A stretch of 64,000 nt of DNA from Dasyornis broadbenti (lineage: Eukaryota > Chordata > Aves > Passeriformes > Dasyornithidae): NCBI GenBank assembly GCA_013397935.1, contig VZRN01005891.1, forward strand, positions 307,964-371,963. The letters run 5' to 3'. Shown here piece by piece: positions 1-13,200 of this stretch (within the stretch, counting starts at the first letter, position 1; each line of letters starts with the position of its first letter). A program made the translations under genes and the position numbers. Under the pieces are notes generated by a model. The model worked only from the letters and a program-made list of their open reading frames with translations, ran no database searches and was not told the origin of the DNA.

Positions 1-631
1 TGTACCTTGTGAATATTATAACCTGGGAGAGAACATCCCTCTGACGGAAGCTGCCGGTGTTCCTCCCCCAGACATCCACCCCAGTCACACTTCAGAAAGT
101 GCTGTTTGTGTGGATCATGCTTTCACATGATGACCGCAATAACTGTGTTTGTGCAAACAGAAGAAATTTGCCAGGTAGAGGTAAAACACATCAGGAGTGT
201 GGTGCAGAGCAGGGTCTATTTCTGTCTTTTCCCACTTACAAAGCCCACATTTCCTGGGCAGAACGACAGCTTCCTCTAACACAAGCCAGCTCTGGTTTTT
301 AATAGGGAACTGTAATAGTTGTTAACCCCCAGGTCACCTTCCATACACAGAATCCATAAACTACTTTCTAAAATAATAAAACCATGCTTGAAGAGGATGT
401 GTACTCAACATATCAATGCTAGGATAAAAAATAACTGCTCCTTACAATAGACTGTTTCACCGCATTATTAATTACTTACTAGCAAATATTTAGCTTCTCA
501 CTTCATGGCAGCAAAGCCCAAAACCTAAGAGATCATTTGAGAGCAGCATTACCTTCCAGATATTTGGGGGAAAATCTACTTACTGAATGAAAAAGATTGC
601 TTTTTCTTTTCCTTTTCTGTTTCCCTTTCAG
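1..631 (+). other. Probable 3' end of an intron upstream of a terminal exon
   Basis: No exon is evident here. The last 32 bases (about 600-631) form a long pyrimidine tract ending in CAG, a good splice acceptor, so the stretch is best read as the end of the last intron of the plus-strand gene whose terminal exon starts at 632. The 81-codon open frame at 57-302 has no recognisable domain and no sensible splice context and is treated as chance. The rest is A+T-rich unique sequence. Confidence 0.5.
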
Positions 632-740
632 ATATCATATGCAGGAAGCTCGCAAGGCACAGTATGTGAATTATCTTGAAAAGAGGCTGTCGTCTTAGGT
701 TTATGGAAATGGAATAAATCTCCAGCTTAAACAGAACTAG
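632..740 (+). CDS. Terminal exon of an unidentified gene (last 21 codons, stop, short 3' UTR)
   Basis: Seen: a pyrimidine-rich acceptor ends at 631. One base then completes a codon split by the intron, and 21 codons run from 633 to 695, followed by TAG at 696-698. The predicted C-terminus begins YHMQEARKAQ and ends NYLEKRLSS. It is rich in Glu, Lys, Arg and Gln and would suit an amphipathic helix. An AATAAA lies at 713-718, so the 3' UTR would be only about 40 bases. Such short UTRs are common in small housekeeping or mitochondrial genes. A second frame from 632 stays open for 15 codons (ISYAGSS...CELS), so the frame is favoured by composition, not proven. I do not recognise the protein; upstream exons lie outside the window or are not visible. 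The 3' boundary is an estimate from the polyadenylation signal. Confidence 0.55.
713..718 (+). promoter_or_regulatory. Polyadenylation signal AATAAA of the terminal exon
   Basis: A canonical hexamer lies 15 bases after the stop codon at 696-698. Cleavage would be expected about 10-30 bases downstream. The close spacing supports 632-740 being a real gene end rather than an isolated splice-like motif. Confidence 0.5.
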
Positions 741-3700
741 AATAATGACTTCCTTTATATTCCTTCAGCATAGCTTTAAGAGCAAGCACAAATCATCTGG
801 GTGATATTTCAAAATCAAACTGAAATACAGGGTACATGTCGCAGCCATTGACTATAGAGAGGCTTGTGCTGTTCTCTAAAAACATGATTAACCAAGTTCA
901 ACAAGTGAGCAAAAAGCCAGTTAAATGAATACAACTTCTCTGCAAGTTACACTTGCTCAGCTGGGCTATTTACACCACGGCTTAGAACTGCCATTTCCAT
1001 CCCACAAGGACTGGTGTTAGCAGAGATCAGCAAAGGCACCAGACTTGCATTTCAGGCACAGCAAAGAGGGCTCAAGCATTCAGGAGCTGACAGCTCCTAA
1101 AACAGACCTGTTGTGGCTGCCAGAATTGTCTGGCTGGCTGAGGTAGAATTGGTTTAAAGAATCTTCCTTGTGTTTGGGACAACCTGCTGATTTCCTGCTG
1201 ACAAACTCACAGCCGACACCTGACACCACCTCAGGGACTTCACAAAGCACACCCCAACACCAGAGCAGGATCACTTTTAGATCCTTTAAGGACTCAGACC
1301 TCTTAAATCTTCAAAAGAGGCCGAGTACTGAGCAAGTGGCTGAAGTAAGAACGAGCGTTGTGCTGCTTTTCCAGAAAAAAAATACTTTACTGCAGTTTAG
1401 TTGCACAAAAACTACAGAACAAACCTTGGATGGCTGCTATTAGGAACACATCTTGATCTTTAGGAAATGAAAAAGCTCTCAGGTGCAAAGATACACAGAA
1501 TAAGCTGCCTGACAGCCAGTGGTGTCTCCCTGTCCCTCAGTGGTCTCGGGGCAGTCATCCCAACACCAAACATTTGGGACAAGCATGAGACAACACAAAT
1601 TCCCTCCCCAGTTGTTGTCCCTGTTGTTGTCACACCAGAAAGGCTTTTGGTCCTTGCAAGGTTGGACTCGTTGCTCCAAAATAAACATAAATAATGCACC
1701 TGCAGCAAATAGAAAAGAGTTGCCAAAGAGCTGCTTAATGAACCACATCCAGCAGTTCATAATTCCTCATTAAGATCTTAATAAAAACCACTTATCTCAA
1801 AGTAGTGTTTCACAGCCTCATCTCCTCCTGATAAAGACATAACCAAAAGTCCTCTGGTAAACGCAAAAGCTCCATCACCCTCAAGGTATCCCACAGTAGT
1901 GGGACTGTACATACAGCACCAATTCCTGAAGATGCCGTTCAGAACGTATTTTCAAGAGAACACTTCCTGCCACTTTAAAGATTACACACAGAAGCGTTCT
2001 CAGTGATTTCCCATGCACAGAGAGAATTTGCATTGCTTGAGGTGATTTCCACTTTGAAGAACTTTTAAAATCATCGAGGAGCTGTCCCTGACAAAGATTT
2101 TTACATCTTTGGGTAACCGCTTTCCCTTTGAGAGTTTTCTTGTTATTGTGTAATTCCCTTTTTGAAGATTTGCATATCGATGAAGGAGCGCCTTTGAAGA
2201 TTCCCACATTGTTGGGACAGGGAAAAAAAAGCCTTGAAAAAGGCTCCCATCATGGAAAATCTACCTCCAAAATAATGTGTATCAACAGGGTATTACCTCC
2301 TCAAAAACAGCCTCGTTGCTGTCTTCATTTAGTGAGGCAGAGAGTTCTTTCTTAACGCACACAAATCTCTCACTTTGTAAAGCTCCTGGAACACAGACTA
2401 CAAAAAAAAAATTTAGTTCTTTGTCTCCAGGAGTTCTAACAAGAATTACCAAATGGGAAACAGGGAGCAGAAAAAGGGTTACAATTTCTTTTCCTGCCAA
2501 ACAATAACTGTGCCACTCATGCAACAGGGTGGAGAGGGAGAAGAAATGTCCCACATTTCCTGGACTGGAACAGGAGCTCTGTGCTGGGACTCTTCAGGCA
2601 ATTTTGCCCTATAACAATCAAATATGGAGTTTTGGTTGCTCTGGGTTGTTTTTTTTTTTTAGACACTTTTTTTACTTATTCCAACCAACCCTCTCTTAAC
2701 CACCAGATTTCAGCAAAAATACAACAAAATAATTTGGCAAGCTTGACTTAACAACCAAATTATATCCAAAACCCAATTTGCAAGATGCTTTCCATTTCCA
2801 ATTAAGCCTGGGCATCCACAAGCACTTCCAAGTGGAAGAACAGCCAGGAAAAAACCTGTTTTTTCACTACTTCATAATGTAGCAACCATTCTGCACACAG
2901 CAGCTAAATCTTCTGGCTTGTTTTGCATGCCAACAAATAGAGCAGCTATTCGTGTAAGAAACTTTTTTTATATACCCTTGTGGAATTCTGAAGTGTTCAT
3001 TTGAGAAAATGTAGCAGAATTCCCAAGAAATTCCAAAAATATAAATTCAATGTACATGGGAATGCATTGCACCAGCCTCAAGTTAGCAAAGCCTGAAATA
3101 AGTAAAAGTTGGCAACAGGAAAATCCTCTGAAGAATCATCGAGTATCCTGAGGTCAGAAAAAGCACAGCTGATGTTGGAGTCACATTTTCAAACCTTCTA
3201 CAACCTAATCTGGGCGTTCTCATTAACAGAAATTAGGTGTTTGCAGCCATTAGCTCTGTAGGGTAATGAGAACCTACAGGGAGTTTAATCTGTCCCTTCC
3301 ACACCTCCTGAAACAAAAAAATATTCTGTCTTTTGAGTGGAGAAAAAGGACAAAGGCCGCTAATGCAGAAGTGGAGAAGGGAGGCAGTGCTGAAGGAGGA
3401 ATACCTTCATCAAGAAAAGGAGGGATTGAAGGAGTTTGATCTGTTGATTTAGGAGAAAATGAGGATTATGATCTCAGCTGAAGCAAATATCCTGGGCAGG
3501 TTTTTTCGTAGTGATTTTCAATAAATCACCACAGTTGTAAGTTAATTGCTATGAAAAATAACATTATTTTTCCCATGCATGGCTATGAGATCACTTTGTT
3601 ACTGTAAGCATGAGCTTGGCTGTCAGGAATCATTTCCTGAAAGTCTCTGAAGGTTTCCTATTGCAATACAAAAGAAGTCATTCTTAGGGAGCAAGGGAGG

Positions 3701-4343
3701 GCAAGAGAAGGGAGAGAAATGAGCATTAACAACCTCCATTCATTAGCAGGAAGCTGTTAAAGGTTGGCAGTAATTAATCAGATTAAGTAACTATGGACCA
3801 GCCACAACCAAACAATATTCAGTGGCCTGTTCTAGAAAGCTGGAAGAGGATTTGTCATCTGTTATCTTATAAATTATTTTCCTTGGTTTAATGCAGTATA
3901 TCTGACTTTTAAGCCCAAAATCTGAACTTTTTAATACTATCTCCCCAAGTTCACGTCAATTTATTTAAATACCATTATTTGAAGACCCCAGCCCATCAGA
4001 CCCTTGAAATGATCTCTTTGAAGAGATGCTCCCATGGGAAGTTTCAGTCTCTTTGTCCTCCAGCATCTTGAACCTACAACTTCCACCATTTCTCATCCAG
4101 ATATTTCCTCATATTTCAAACTGAATCACCATATAACATTAGTTTTAAATGGCTGCCCACCAGAGCTAAGATCTCCATGCGATTTCTGGCAAAGAAAAAA
4201 TTGAGTCTGTAGTAAAGCCTCAAAGCAAGGTGAAGCACAACAAGAAATCCTGGAAATGGCCCACAGAGCTCCAGTTTCTCTTACTTGGATCTCATCAGTC
4301 AGATGGCAGATTTCTGGTTTCTAATAAAATGCTCCTCTACAAT
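741..4343. other. Non-coding stretch downstream of the terminal exon
   Basis: No gene found. Short open frames on both strands (for example at 1168-1443, 1479-1760 and 1881-2207) overlap one another and lack domains or splice context. There is a T12 run at 2649-2660. The parts around 3500-3600 and 3720-3800 are repeat-free, rich in TAAT cores and look like possible conserved non-coding DNA, which only an alignment could show. Confidence 0.5.
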
Positions 4344-4533
4344 CAAAAAAACCATCCAAAACCCAGAAAACAACAAACAAACAAACCTCAAACAATAAAA
4401 AAAAAGCCCCAAAAAACCCCAACCCCCAAAAAAACACAAAAAAGCCCAACCAACCAAAAAATGAAAAAAATCCCCACCGAAAACACCCGACACACACAAA
4501 AAAGCCCCACAACAAAAAAAAACAAAAGCCCCA
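4344..4533. repeat. A/C-only low-complexity block, about 190 bp
   Basis: The plus strand is almost entirely A and C, with runs of A separated by C clusters and CAAA-type units and very few G or T. It has no fixed period. The open frames across it on both strands (Lys/Pro-rich on plus, Phe/Gly-rich on minus) follow from the composition and are not genes. Confidence 0.85.
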
Positions 4534-7420
4534 TAAACTTGAAAATATACATTACAGGTAACTTCGGCCCTGACCGCCAGTTGAGGTGGCAAAAAGAACA
4601 TTGCTCTTCTGTTTTGCTTTTACTCAAATTTTAGTTCAGGCACATTTCCCCAGTAGGGGCACAGACCTCTCCAGGGCAGTCTGAGTTTCTACTTCAGCCC
4701 TGCAGCCCACAGAAAAAAAAAAATCTTCTCAAAAATCAGTGGAGCTGCCATCAGCATGTCCTGACAATTCCTGGGCAGAGATGAGGTTAAAGAACCCCAA
4801 ATCAACAAAATACCACCAAACACAAACCCCCAAAGCGGTGTCACCCAACCGTTTTATACTCTGCCTGTTTCAGAGGAAGGCGAAAAGCAGCCCTAAAGCA
4901 ACCTAAAGGCTCCTCCTGACTCCCCAAATCCAAAAATTATCCTTCATGCAGTACCTTACATAAATCATTGCTCACTGCAGCTGTCACTCGCTCCAGACCA
5001 AACCCATCCTTCCAGGAGCACCTTGCCCTTCACCAAAATTCCCTGGCTCTTGTGTCACATGCTGACCTCAGCACAGTAACGTCTCCCTTGAGATAAAGCA
5101 CCAACATTAAACACCACAGCCTTAAAAATGTACCAGTGTATGATTTAATCATTAGTTCAGTGTTTAAATTGCAACAGCTTCAAAAGTGACTGCCCCCTCA
5201 CAGAGGATCACAATGACACCTTCTGGCTCTTAATTGCTATTAGTCACCTCCAAAGCAGGATGTGCCACTCACACGAGTGCCACAGAGCCTGAAATACAGG
5301 AAATTAGGCTTCACTTCACAAAGGTTTGCAAATGGTGCATGTTTTAAGATTAAACAATTCCCTACTTCCAAAATAAACACTGCACTTTTAAAATATAGGT
5401 TATAGTTTAAATCACCCAGTGTCTGAGACTGCTCTGGAGTGTTTCCAGAATGCATTCATTCATTCAGAATTGCTGGATTTACTCACCTGACTTAAGGATC
5501 AGCAGCGCAACAACCTTTCTCACGTATTCAGATGCCACAGGTCATGGATCGTGTCGATCTCTTCTCTTTAAGGTACAGCTTCGTGACGCCCCTGATAGTC
5601 TCCAACACCTTTGGATGACACTTGTATGACAGGACTTATTGTGAATGCATCCATTCCAGGCTTTGGATTAAGGATTGTCACAGAGAAAGTTTCAGGTCGT
5701 GAAACCTGGAAACAGCTTTACAATTTGTTATCCTAAACACATCTGGAAATTTTGTCTCAACCTGCCCAACTTTCCTCCAATATTCAGCATTGTTTTGGCA
5801 GAAGCAAAATTTAATGTGAATTTTCTTAGTTTTGAGTGAAGCACATGCCAGGAATGTTTCTTGGGGTCACAGTGGAGCTTACACAGGGATCAGTGACAAA
5901 ATCATTCTAAGCAAAGTGGTCCCCTGTGGAGAACAAAAAATTCCTCAGGTTTTTATCTACTCCGGAAGAAACAACTGAACTGTGAGCATGCAACATCCTG
6001 TATTATAAATGTGCACATGTGGCTACAAAACATGGACAAGCTTGTAGGTACGGGTGATGAAAGCACATTATTCATGAAATTGAGACATCTTTTGGCACTC
6101 CTATTTCACTTAAGAAACCCAAACAAACTGCACAAAAGGCTTCAGTTCCAGCAAATATTCCAGCCAGCAACTGAAATGAGCATTGCAAGACCCAGCCCTT
6201 AGTTCATGTTTAAAAAGCATTCTTTGGCATAAATATAGATTTGTTTTCCTTATTCCTTGCTTCCTTGTTCCCTTTAGAAAATATAAGGCCACACAAGTAA
6301 TTATTCACGCACAAATCTCCTCGCCACACAATTACAGAATAATAGAGAATTCCAGGTTTATTCACATGTCTGCAAACTCTGAAAAAGGCAAACCAGTAAG
6401 AAATTAACATATTTGAAGCGAAATTAGTTTTGTGCTGACATCTCATAAATTATGGGACTTCAATTTGAGTTCAGGTGACAGAGAACAGCACCTAACCTTT
6501 CAACCCTCCTATTCCAAGACAGAATCATCCTGGAAATACAGCCAGAGCAGTCAATTGCCTCTTCCACTGAAAATCAGGTGACTTCCATTGCTTGGGACTG
6601 AGGCACAGCTTAACTATTACAGAATGGTATCTTTGATTTTAAATTAAATGTCAAGCACAGTTACACTAGTGCTGGAGTACCCAGGGCTGTCTGGCAAAAG
6701 TGCAACACATTGCATGCAAAACGTAAGGAGATAAGATAGAGAAAGCCAGCCAGGCAGAAAAGCTGAGCTGCAGGAGGATGATCCCAGAGCAGACACAGAC
6801 GAGCCCTGCCACTCCAACTGCCTTCAGTGCCTTTGCTGTCGCTTGGCCCCTGCGAGCCCAGGGAGCAAAACTCGCACAGGATGGAGAGAGGGGATGAGCT
6901 CAGAGAGGTTTGCATGACAAATGGAAAGATGCGTAAACAGAAGGAATTTTGTGTTACTGAATAAGTCATTAAGAAAAAAAATACAGAAAAATTAATTTGC
7001 ATACAACTTAGCAAATTTTCCCGTTCTGTTCCAGCACCTAAAAATTGTTGTAGGATATAATGGTGCCTTTAGGACAAGGCAATGAACGTCACAAGTTCCC
7101 TTGTCCACAGGTATGAACATCACCTTCAGAAGCCCCAAAATCCATTATTCCACTTCATGGTCACATGCAGGCTGTGGGGGAGCTCACCACTGAACCCCAC
7201 AGTCCCCCAGACTGTGCTGGGCGCCTGCTCCCAGGTGTTCCCTGGGGGACTGCCGGGACCTCTGGGAGGAGGGAATGGGGCTGTCCCATGTCAGACACTG
7301 CCAGTGCCACCACAGCCCCTCACAGGGCAGTGACGCTGCCCAGCAGCAAGGACAGAAACATCAAACAACCCTGAAAACACCAAATCAGGGATTATCCATC
7401 TGACAGAAGACATTTCCTAC
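4534..7420. other. Non-coding stretch
   Basis: I see no gene and no recognisable transposable element. A short A run lies near 4718-4728. The minus strand has a donor-like match at about 5482-5490 (CAG/GTGAGT), with no partner acceptor I can defend. Overlapping short frames at 6011-7014 are unsupported. Confidence 0.45.
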
Positions 7421-7845
7421 AATCATAGAATGGTTTGGGTTGGAAGGGAGCTCAAAGCCCATCCAGTGCCACTCCTGCCATGGCAGGGACACCTTGCACT
7501 GTCCCAGGCTGCTCCAAGCCCCAGTGTCCAACCTGGCCTTGGACACTGCCAGGGATCCAGGGGCAGCCACAGCTTCTCTGGGCACCCTGGGCCAGGGCCT
7601 CCCCAGCCTCCCAGGGAACAATTCCTTCCCAAGATCCCATCCAGCCCTGCCCTCTGGCACTGGGAAGCCATTCCCTGTGTCCTGTCCCTGCAGCCCTTGG
7701 CAATTGTCTCTCTCCATCTTTCCTGCAGCTCCTTCAGGCCCTGCAAGGCCACAATGAGCTCAGCCCAAAGCTTCTCCTCTCCAGGCTCAACAATCCCAGC
7801 TCTCGCAGCGTTTCAGGCTCCAGCAGAGCCATATCATCCCTTGGA
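7421..7845 (-). mobile_element. CR1 LINE fragment, 3' end
   Basis: The minus strand carries the typical avian CR1 3' region. Its terminal part lies at 7421-7450 and reads in plus as AATCATAGAATGG then GTTTGGGTTGG. Further in are the conserved blocks for the C-terminal end of ORF2, with the CCAAGGCCAGG and CTGGGGAGGC stretches in reverse complement. The body is truncated near 7845. All ORF2 frames are broken, so this is a dead, 5'-truncated copy. The several open frames across 7430-8035 are read-through of this repeat. Bases 7501-7669 match 17401-17569 with a single difference. Confidence 0.9.
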
Positions 7846-9965
7846 TAGAAAACAGATTTTATACAACAGACTACAAACTGGGCAAAGCTGGACTCTGGGC
7901 AGTGACAGTACTCCACTCCCTTATCAATGTCCCTCTGCCTTGGCACCAATCACCACCAAAACCGTGCTCTTTGTGCCACCACTGAAAGATCCACTTCAGA
8001 CAGCACCAGAGCACAGCAGGAACAGCTGTATTTGAGCTGCTTTATGGCATTTAGATTTACCAGCCTTTGTTAAACCTTTTTGCACGTATGTGCCAGTAAG
8101 TGATCAGGAGCTTCAAATAATCAATATTCCATCCTCCCGATGGTCTGGCTCTACCATTTGTGCCAGCTGAAGCTGTCACATGAAATGTTTTATGCAAAGA
8201 GAAGTTTAATAGGGAGTGGTACTGAAAGAAAGTTAAAAACCTGGTGTCATTCTCCAGGCTTGTGTCAGTGGGTGCAATGGGGGATTTAATCAGCCCACCA
8301 AATAAAAATCAAAGTTTCATGTGGTCGTGACTGATCCACACAGATTTCACTCTCAAGAGGCAACAGAGCAGTTTAAAATTTTGAAGCATATGGCTTTTAT
8401 AGCTACAGTTAATTTAGGACTTTTTACTATGAAAACATTTTAAACACCTGTCATTTTTAACTTATGAAGTTATTATCAGGCTCAGCTAACAACAGAACAC
8501 TGCATATTACTGCAGTAATTAGTAACCCATTTTCTCAAAAGGCTGAATTTTTTAAGAACATGACAATAAGCCCTTTCATCTTCATAAACCTTCAGGATCC
8601 AATATCGACAATTTCGTTTCCAACAGCCACAGATGACAACCTGCTGCCACCTCGCCTTTGCCTGACTCAGAATTGCCGGTACCATGAGGGCGCTCAGCCG
8701 GGTGCTGAGGGGTTGCTTGTTCAACCTCTGCAGTTTCTAACTGGAGTCAGCAGCTACGAAATTTTCATACTCAAGTTTGAGTTAATAGTCCATGTTTTGA
8801 AGAAAAGCTGATAAAGAACTCTCAGTACTCTCATTCCACTTAGCAGCAAACTGAGAAACACTTTGCACTGTCAACCATTCCTTCACTGGGTGGAGCTTCC
8901 TGTCCACATCCTATGATGACTTTATTTTAATCCCTCCTGATCTTGTCACCTTCAGTAAAACACAATTTGACTGCGTTAGAGATATTTAAGCAGCACATTT
9001 GGGTATCCTGCTTTACATTTTAGCCATAAATTACAGCCCGTATAATAATTTACTGTGTAACACACCGCTGTTGTCTAATTGTATTGTCCTGTGTAAATTA
9101 GATTTGTAAGATTTATAAATTTTTGGTTACTATAAAATATTTTAGAGCTATTATCATAACAGTCCTGATTTTTCAGAAAATGTTTAAACCCAGAAATGTT
9201 TCTACAAGCCTCCACTGAAATTGCCAAACCAGAAGGAAAAACATTGCCCTTCAGTGAGGTTTGGCTGCATCATGGAGCAACCACCTGTAAATCATGGAGA
9301 AAGTGTAGGTAATCTTTGGGGACATGCAGCGAAATAATGATATTTAATGTAAATAAAGGGGAAGGAAGCTGTTTACCCCAGACTGAAAAGAGAGCCGAAG
9401 TCAACAGCAGGTCGACTTCCTACTCACCAGAAGTTTTCTCTTCCCACTGCACACCGAGGAGAACAAGCCTTGGAAGAGATCCCAAGCACTTTCCGTGAAA
9501 CATTTAATTGAATAACTACTTCTGACACAAGGGGATCGCGTAATTGACTATTCAGAGATAGGGACAAGACTAAGAATTGATATTTGTTCCTGCTGTCTAT
9601 ACCCAAAAGCATTACTTTAAAACTGTGATACCAGTATTAAAATCAAGCAAGTGTATATGAAAGTCAACCCATCTTAATTCTGAAATACTTTGAGGCAGCC
9701 TCTGAGGATCTTCTGAAAACTCACCATATTCTTCCTCTTGGCAAGGGGGATCATGCTTGTGGGAAAACCTTTGCGCGTCAGGGAACACCAGGTGGTCACT
9801 ATGAAGGGAACATGAGGCACTGCACAAATATTTCAGGATCATTTTTGAAGCAATTAGGGTATATTTAATGAAAAGAAAATAAACTTTCAGTAGAGAGGGA
9901 AATTATCAATTGTAAAAGAATATTAAATCTCTGCTCCACTGCTAAAGAGGGGGAGCCCCTGGGCA
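7846..9965. other. Non-coding stretch
   Basis: No gene or clear repeat. Bases about 9000-9170 are A+T-rich and repeat-free and look like possible conserved non-coding sequence. Short frames at 8464-8811 and 9612-9842 have no domain or splice support. Confidence 0.45.
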
Positions 9966-10230
9966 AAGACACCTTCTACCATCCCAGGCTGCTCCAAGCC
10001 TCAATGTCCAACCTGGCCTTGGACACTGCCAGGGATCCAGGGGCAGCCACAGCTTCACTGGGCACCCTGGGCCAGGGCCTCCCCACCCTCCCAGGGAACA
10101 ATTCCTCCCTAACATCCCATCTAATTCTATTCCCCTCTGTCAGTGTGGAGCCATTCCCCTGTGTCCTGTCCCCTCCAGGTCCTTGTAAAAAGTTTCTCTC
10201 CACCCTTCCAGTCTGCTCCCTGCAATCAAG
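9966..10230 (-). mobile_element. CR1 LINE fragment, 3' region lacking the last bases
   Basis: The sequence is collinear with the CR1 copy at 7421-7845, starting from the CAGGCTGCTCCAAGCC block at about 9985. It shares the block around 10003-10110 with only a few differences. The extreme 3' tail is missing or badly eroded, and the upstream side fades out near 10230. It is 5'-truncated and non-coding. The frames at 9976-10344 and 10004-10240 are repeat read-through. Confidence 0.85.
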
Positions 10231-13200
10231 CTCAGGATAGGTTATCACACACTGGCTCATTTCACTCCCCTTGTTCAGCTCTTCCTGAGTTTTTAGTTTT
10301 AATGTAGTGTCACCCTTCAGCTGAGCAGCTCCTGAACACATCAAGAGGTTGGAGAAAGTATCTGCATCTGCTTATTCTCACCCCCAAAGGGGGGTGAAAA
10401 ATTTAACACACCACTCTGAGAAACTGAAATGCTGAAACAGACTGCTACATAAATCCAAATTTTCTCTCTACTCCTTTTTCCCCCCGCCCAGAAAAGTCAA
10501 TATAATGATTTTCCTTGAAGCAAACAGAGCCCAGCCAGTTAGGGGATAAAGACTTTACCCTTTTTAAGTTAACACCATTCAACTACTATCTCCCTAATAA
10601 CTCCTGGCTATAGCAGTGACTCCCAGATATATGCACTTAATCCTACTTTATCCAGCAGCCTTGGCAGCCAGAATCATTTCGCAGGGAAATGCAGGCCTCT
10701 CCTTAAAGACACACTGTGGTAAACAAGATCAATAACTTCTCATTTCTCACAGCAGCCAGCGACAGGGCACACCAAAGTCAGACTTTATTTACATGTGAAG
10801 CACTGACTGAAACCATGAGGACTCTGGATGTGCTAATTATCCTGCCAGTGCTGCACAGCCCCAGTGGAGCCCAAACACACATCCTGTTAGCCCAGCATCT
10901 GATTATTGGGTCTACCCAGAATAAAACAAGTGTTAGAAAGACTTGAAAATGAGAAATTTCACAGAATAGCAACAGGCAGATGTTGTTCAAGTCTAAAAAC
11001 ATAGCCTAAGCGTATAGTAAATTCTTTATTTTTTCCTAGAAATCTAGAGTTAAAGCTTTTCGTAAAGCTTTTCTGCACTCTAAAGATTAAAATTTACACT
11101 TACAACTTCATTACACACCTGTGTGTTTGGGATTGCAGTGCACAGATTGGTCTAAGGGCACAAGAAAGTTGTCTCATTGTAGGAAGAGTTTCACAAGGCT
11201 TCCCCCCACACGTTAATTGTGAAATCGCTTCCCACACGTCAGCAAAGAAACCCACAACATTCATTCTGCCCCAAGGATGCCTTTTGCAGGCTGGTGAAAG
11301 AGAAACCCTCGTGCCTTAAGAACAGGAGAGGTTTGAAGCACACACTCCAATTTGTCAAGGACGTGCTGATGTGTTGCCCACAGCAAGTGACACCAAAGAG
11401 GTTCCTAGAGAAAGGATTCCACAGTGAAATTAAGTGAGGATGGAGCTATTCCAGTAGCTTTGGTTTCATGTACTTCAAGATTAAGCCCATAGTGGGAAGA
11501 AATTGGTGTTTAAAAGCCTTTTTTTTCCTAAAGAAAATCCCTCACAGGAACTTGAGAACAGCTTAAAACTGTGCTGACAGTTTTTAGAAGCTGGATTGAT
11601 TACATTCAGGGACTTCAAACACCCAGAAGCTGCTACTACTGATGAAGTAGATTTTTAAATTATTTTATTATTGACTCTTTGGTCAATTAAAACATCTTTG
11701 CTCTGCATTTTCTGCCTGAAAATAAAAGCCACTCGGGAGCCACAGCATGTTTGGAAGCTAACAATTAACAACAACAAACTTTTCAACTGTCTATAACCAA
11801 GTCTTGTTTTCAATTAAGAAATCCTTAATGAGGCAGGTTCAGGGGTTTTTTGGTTTCGTTTAGTTGGTTTGTTTGTTGTTTTAGTTTGATTATAAGGACA
11901 CTGTTCCTCCCACCACTGCTGTCCTGCTCACCACCAGAACATTAGGCTGGACCGCATTTCTGCAGAGAAAGTTCAGCTACTCTGAGGACTAATTACAATT
12001 TTAAGGCTGAAAACAAGTCTATGTTACTTTCAGTAAACAGCATTTCATTCTTTAGGGATGACATATCATTACAGTGCTACATCTAAAGGTTAAAATCCGA
12101 GCGTGCTGCTGGAAATTCTAAGTGGTGTCCTGAAAAGCCACTGTCATTATTTATAATGGCTTCCCCAGCTGCAAAGGGTGGTGGATGGCACAAATTAAAT
12201 GTTTGCTGAGAGCAAAGCTCCTGTGATGAAAACAAAGCAAACAACAAACGATAGACGGTTAGCCAAGAATTAACTGAAGTGTGACCAGAGCTGAGGCTGG
12301 AAGGCTCCTACCCTTCACTCTACAGATTCCCCACAAGTTGGAAATTCCTGGTTCCTGCGGAAGGCCCAGGTATAAAACCCTCTGAACCATGTGAGCGAGA
12401 TGCGTTCCGCCAGCTCTGCCCCTTTGTTTGCTTTGGGGTGCACATTTAATTGCCTCACTTGCAGTCATCTCTAACTGTGTCCTTTGCAATCGCTCCTGGA
12501 TCCAACACACTCCAGACCCTGATGCAGGAACCACAGGAAAGATGTGCAAGCATATGAAATTTCTGGGGACAGCAGCAGAGTGCTGATCTCCTCCTGGGAA
12601 GGCAGGGCAGGGACTCATTCAGGGGCTGAGTGACGCTATGGGATGTAACTCCACAGACGATAACGCTCCATGGCCAAGGACTGCATTCATCCTGCTGCAC
12701 AGAGAGAAAAATCCACCAGTCGTCTCGTCTTTACTCCCAAAATGAAGTAAAACAGACCCATTTTCAACCACACTTTCACACCAGTGGGTACAAAAGAAAT
12801 CCCAAAGATAAACAAAAAACGCAAAGTCTTCCCTGTTGTCCTCTAGTTCTTTAACCCTCCCAGAAATCAAAGAAAATAAAGATCTGGAGCATACTGAGAC
12901 ACTGAAGAGCCAATCCAGTTCCAACTGGGCTGAATTTCAGCTTCTATTACTTCCAGAAAGAGAACAATTTAAATACCTCTCCACCTCTAACAAAGGCATT
13001 CAAGGCATAATTTCTTGATAATTGTTCCCTTATCTGAGGGATGTAGCCTTAAAGGAGGTATTTAAAATAAACCAAGCCTCACCAACACCAACCACCCTAC
13101 ACCAAACAGTAGCATGGGTGGGATGGAAAAGAACAATTCTAATCAATTCCCCTAGCAGTCTGCCCTAAATTCTCTTTCCCTTATCAACTGCTTAACATTT

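Noticed and set aside
4230..4634. 134-codon Lys/Pro-rich frame
   Set aside because: It is produced by the A/C-only block and has no independent support.
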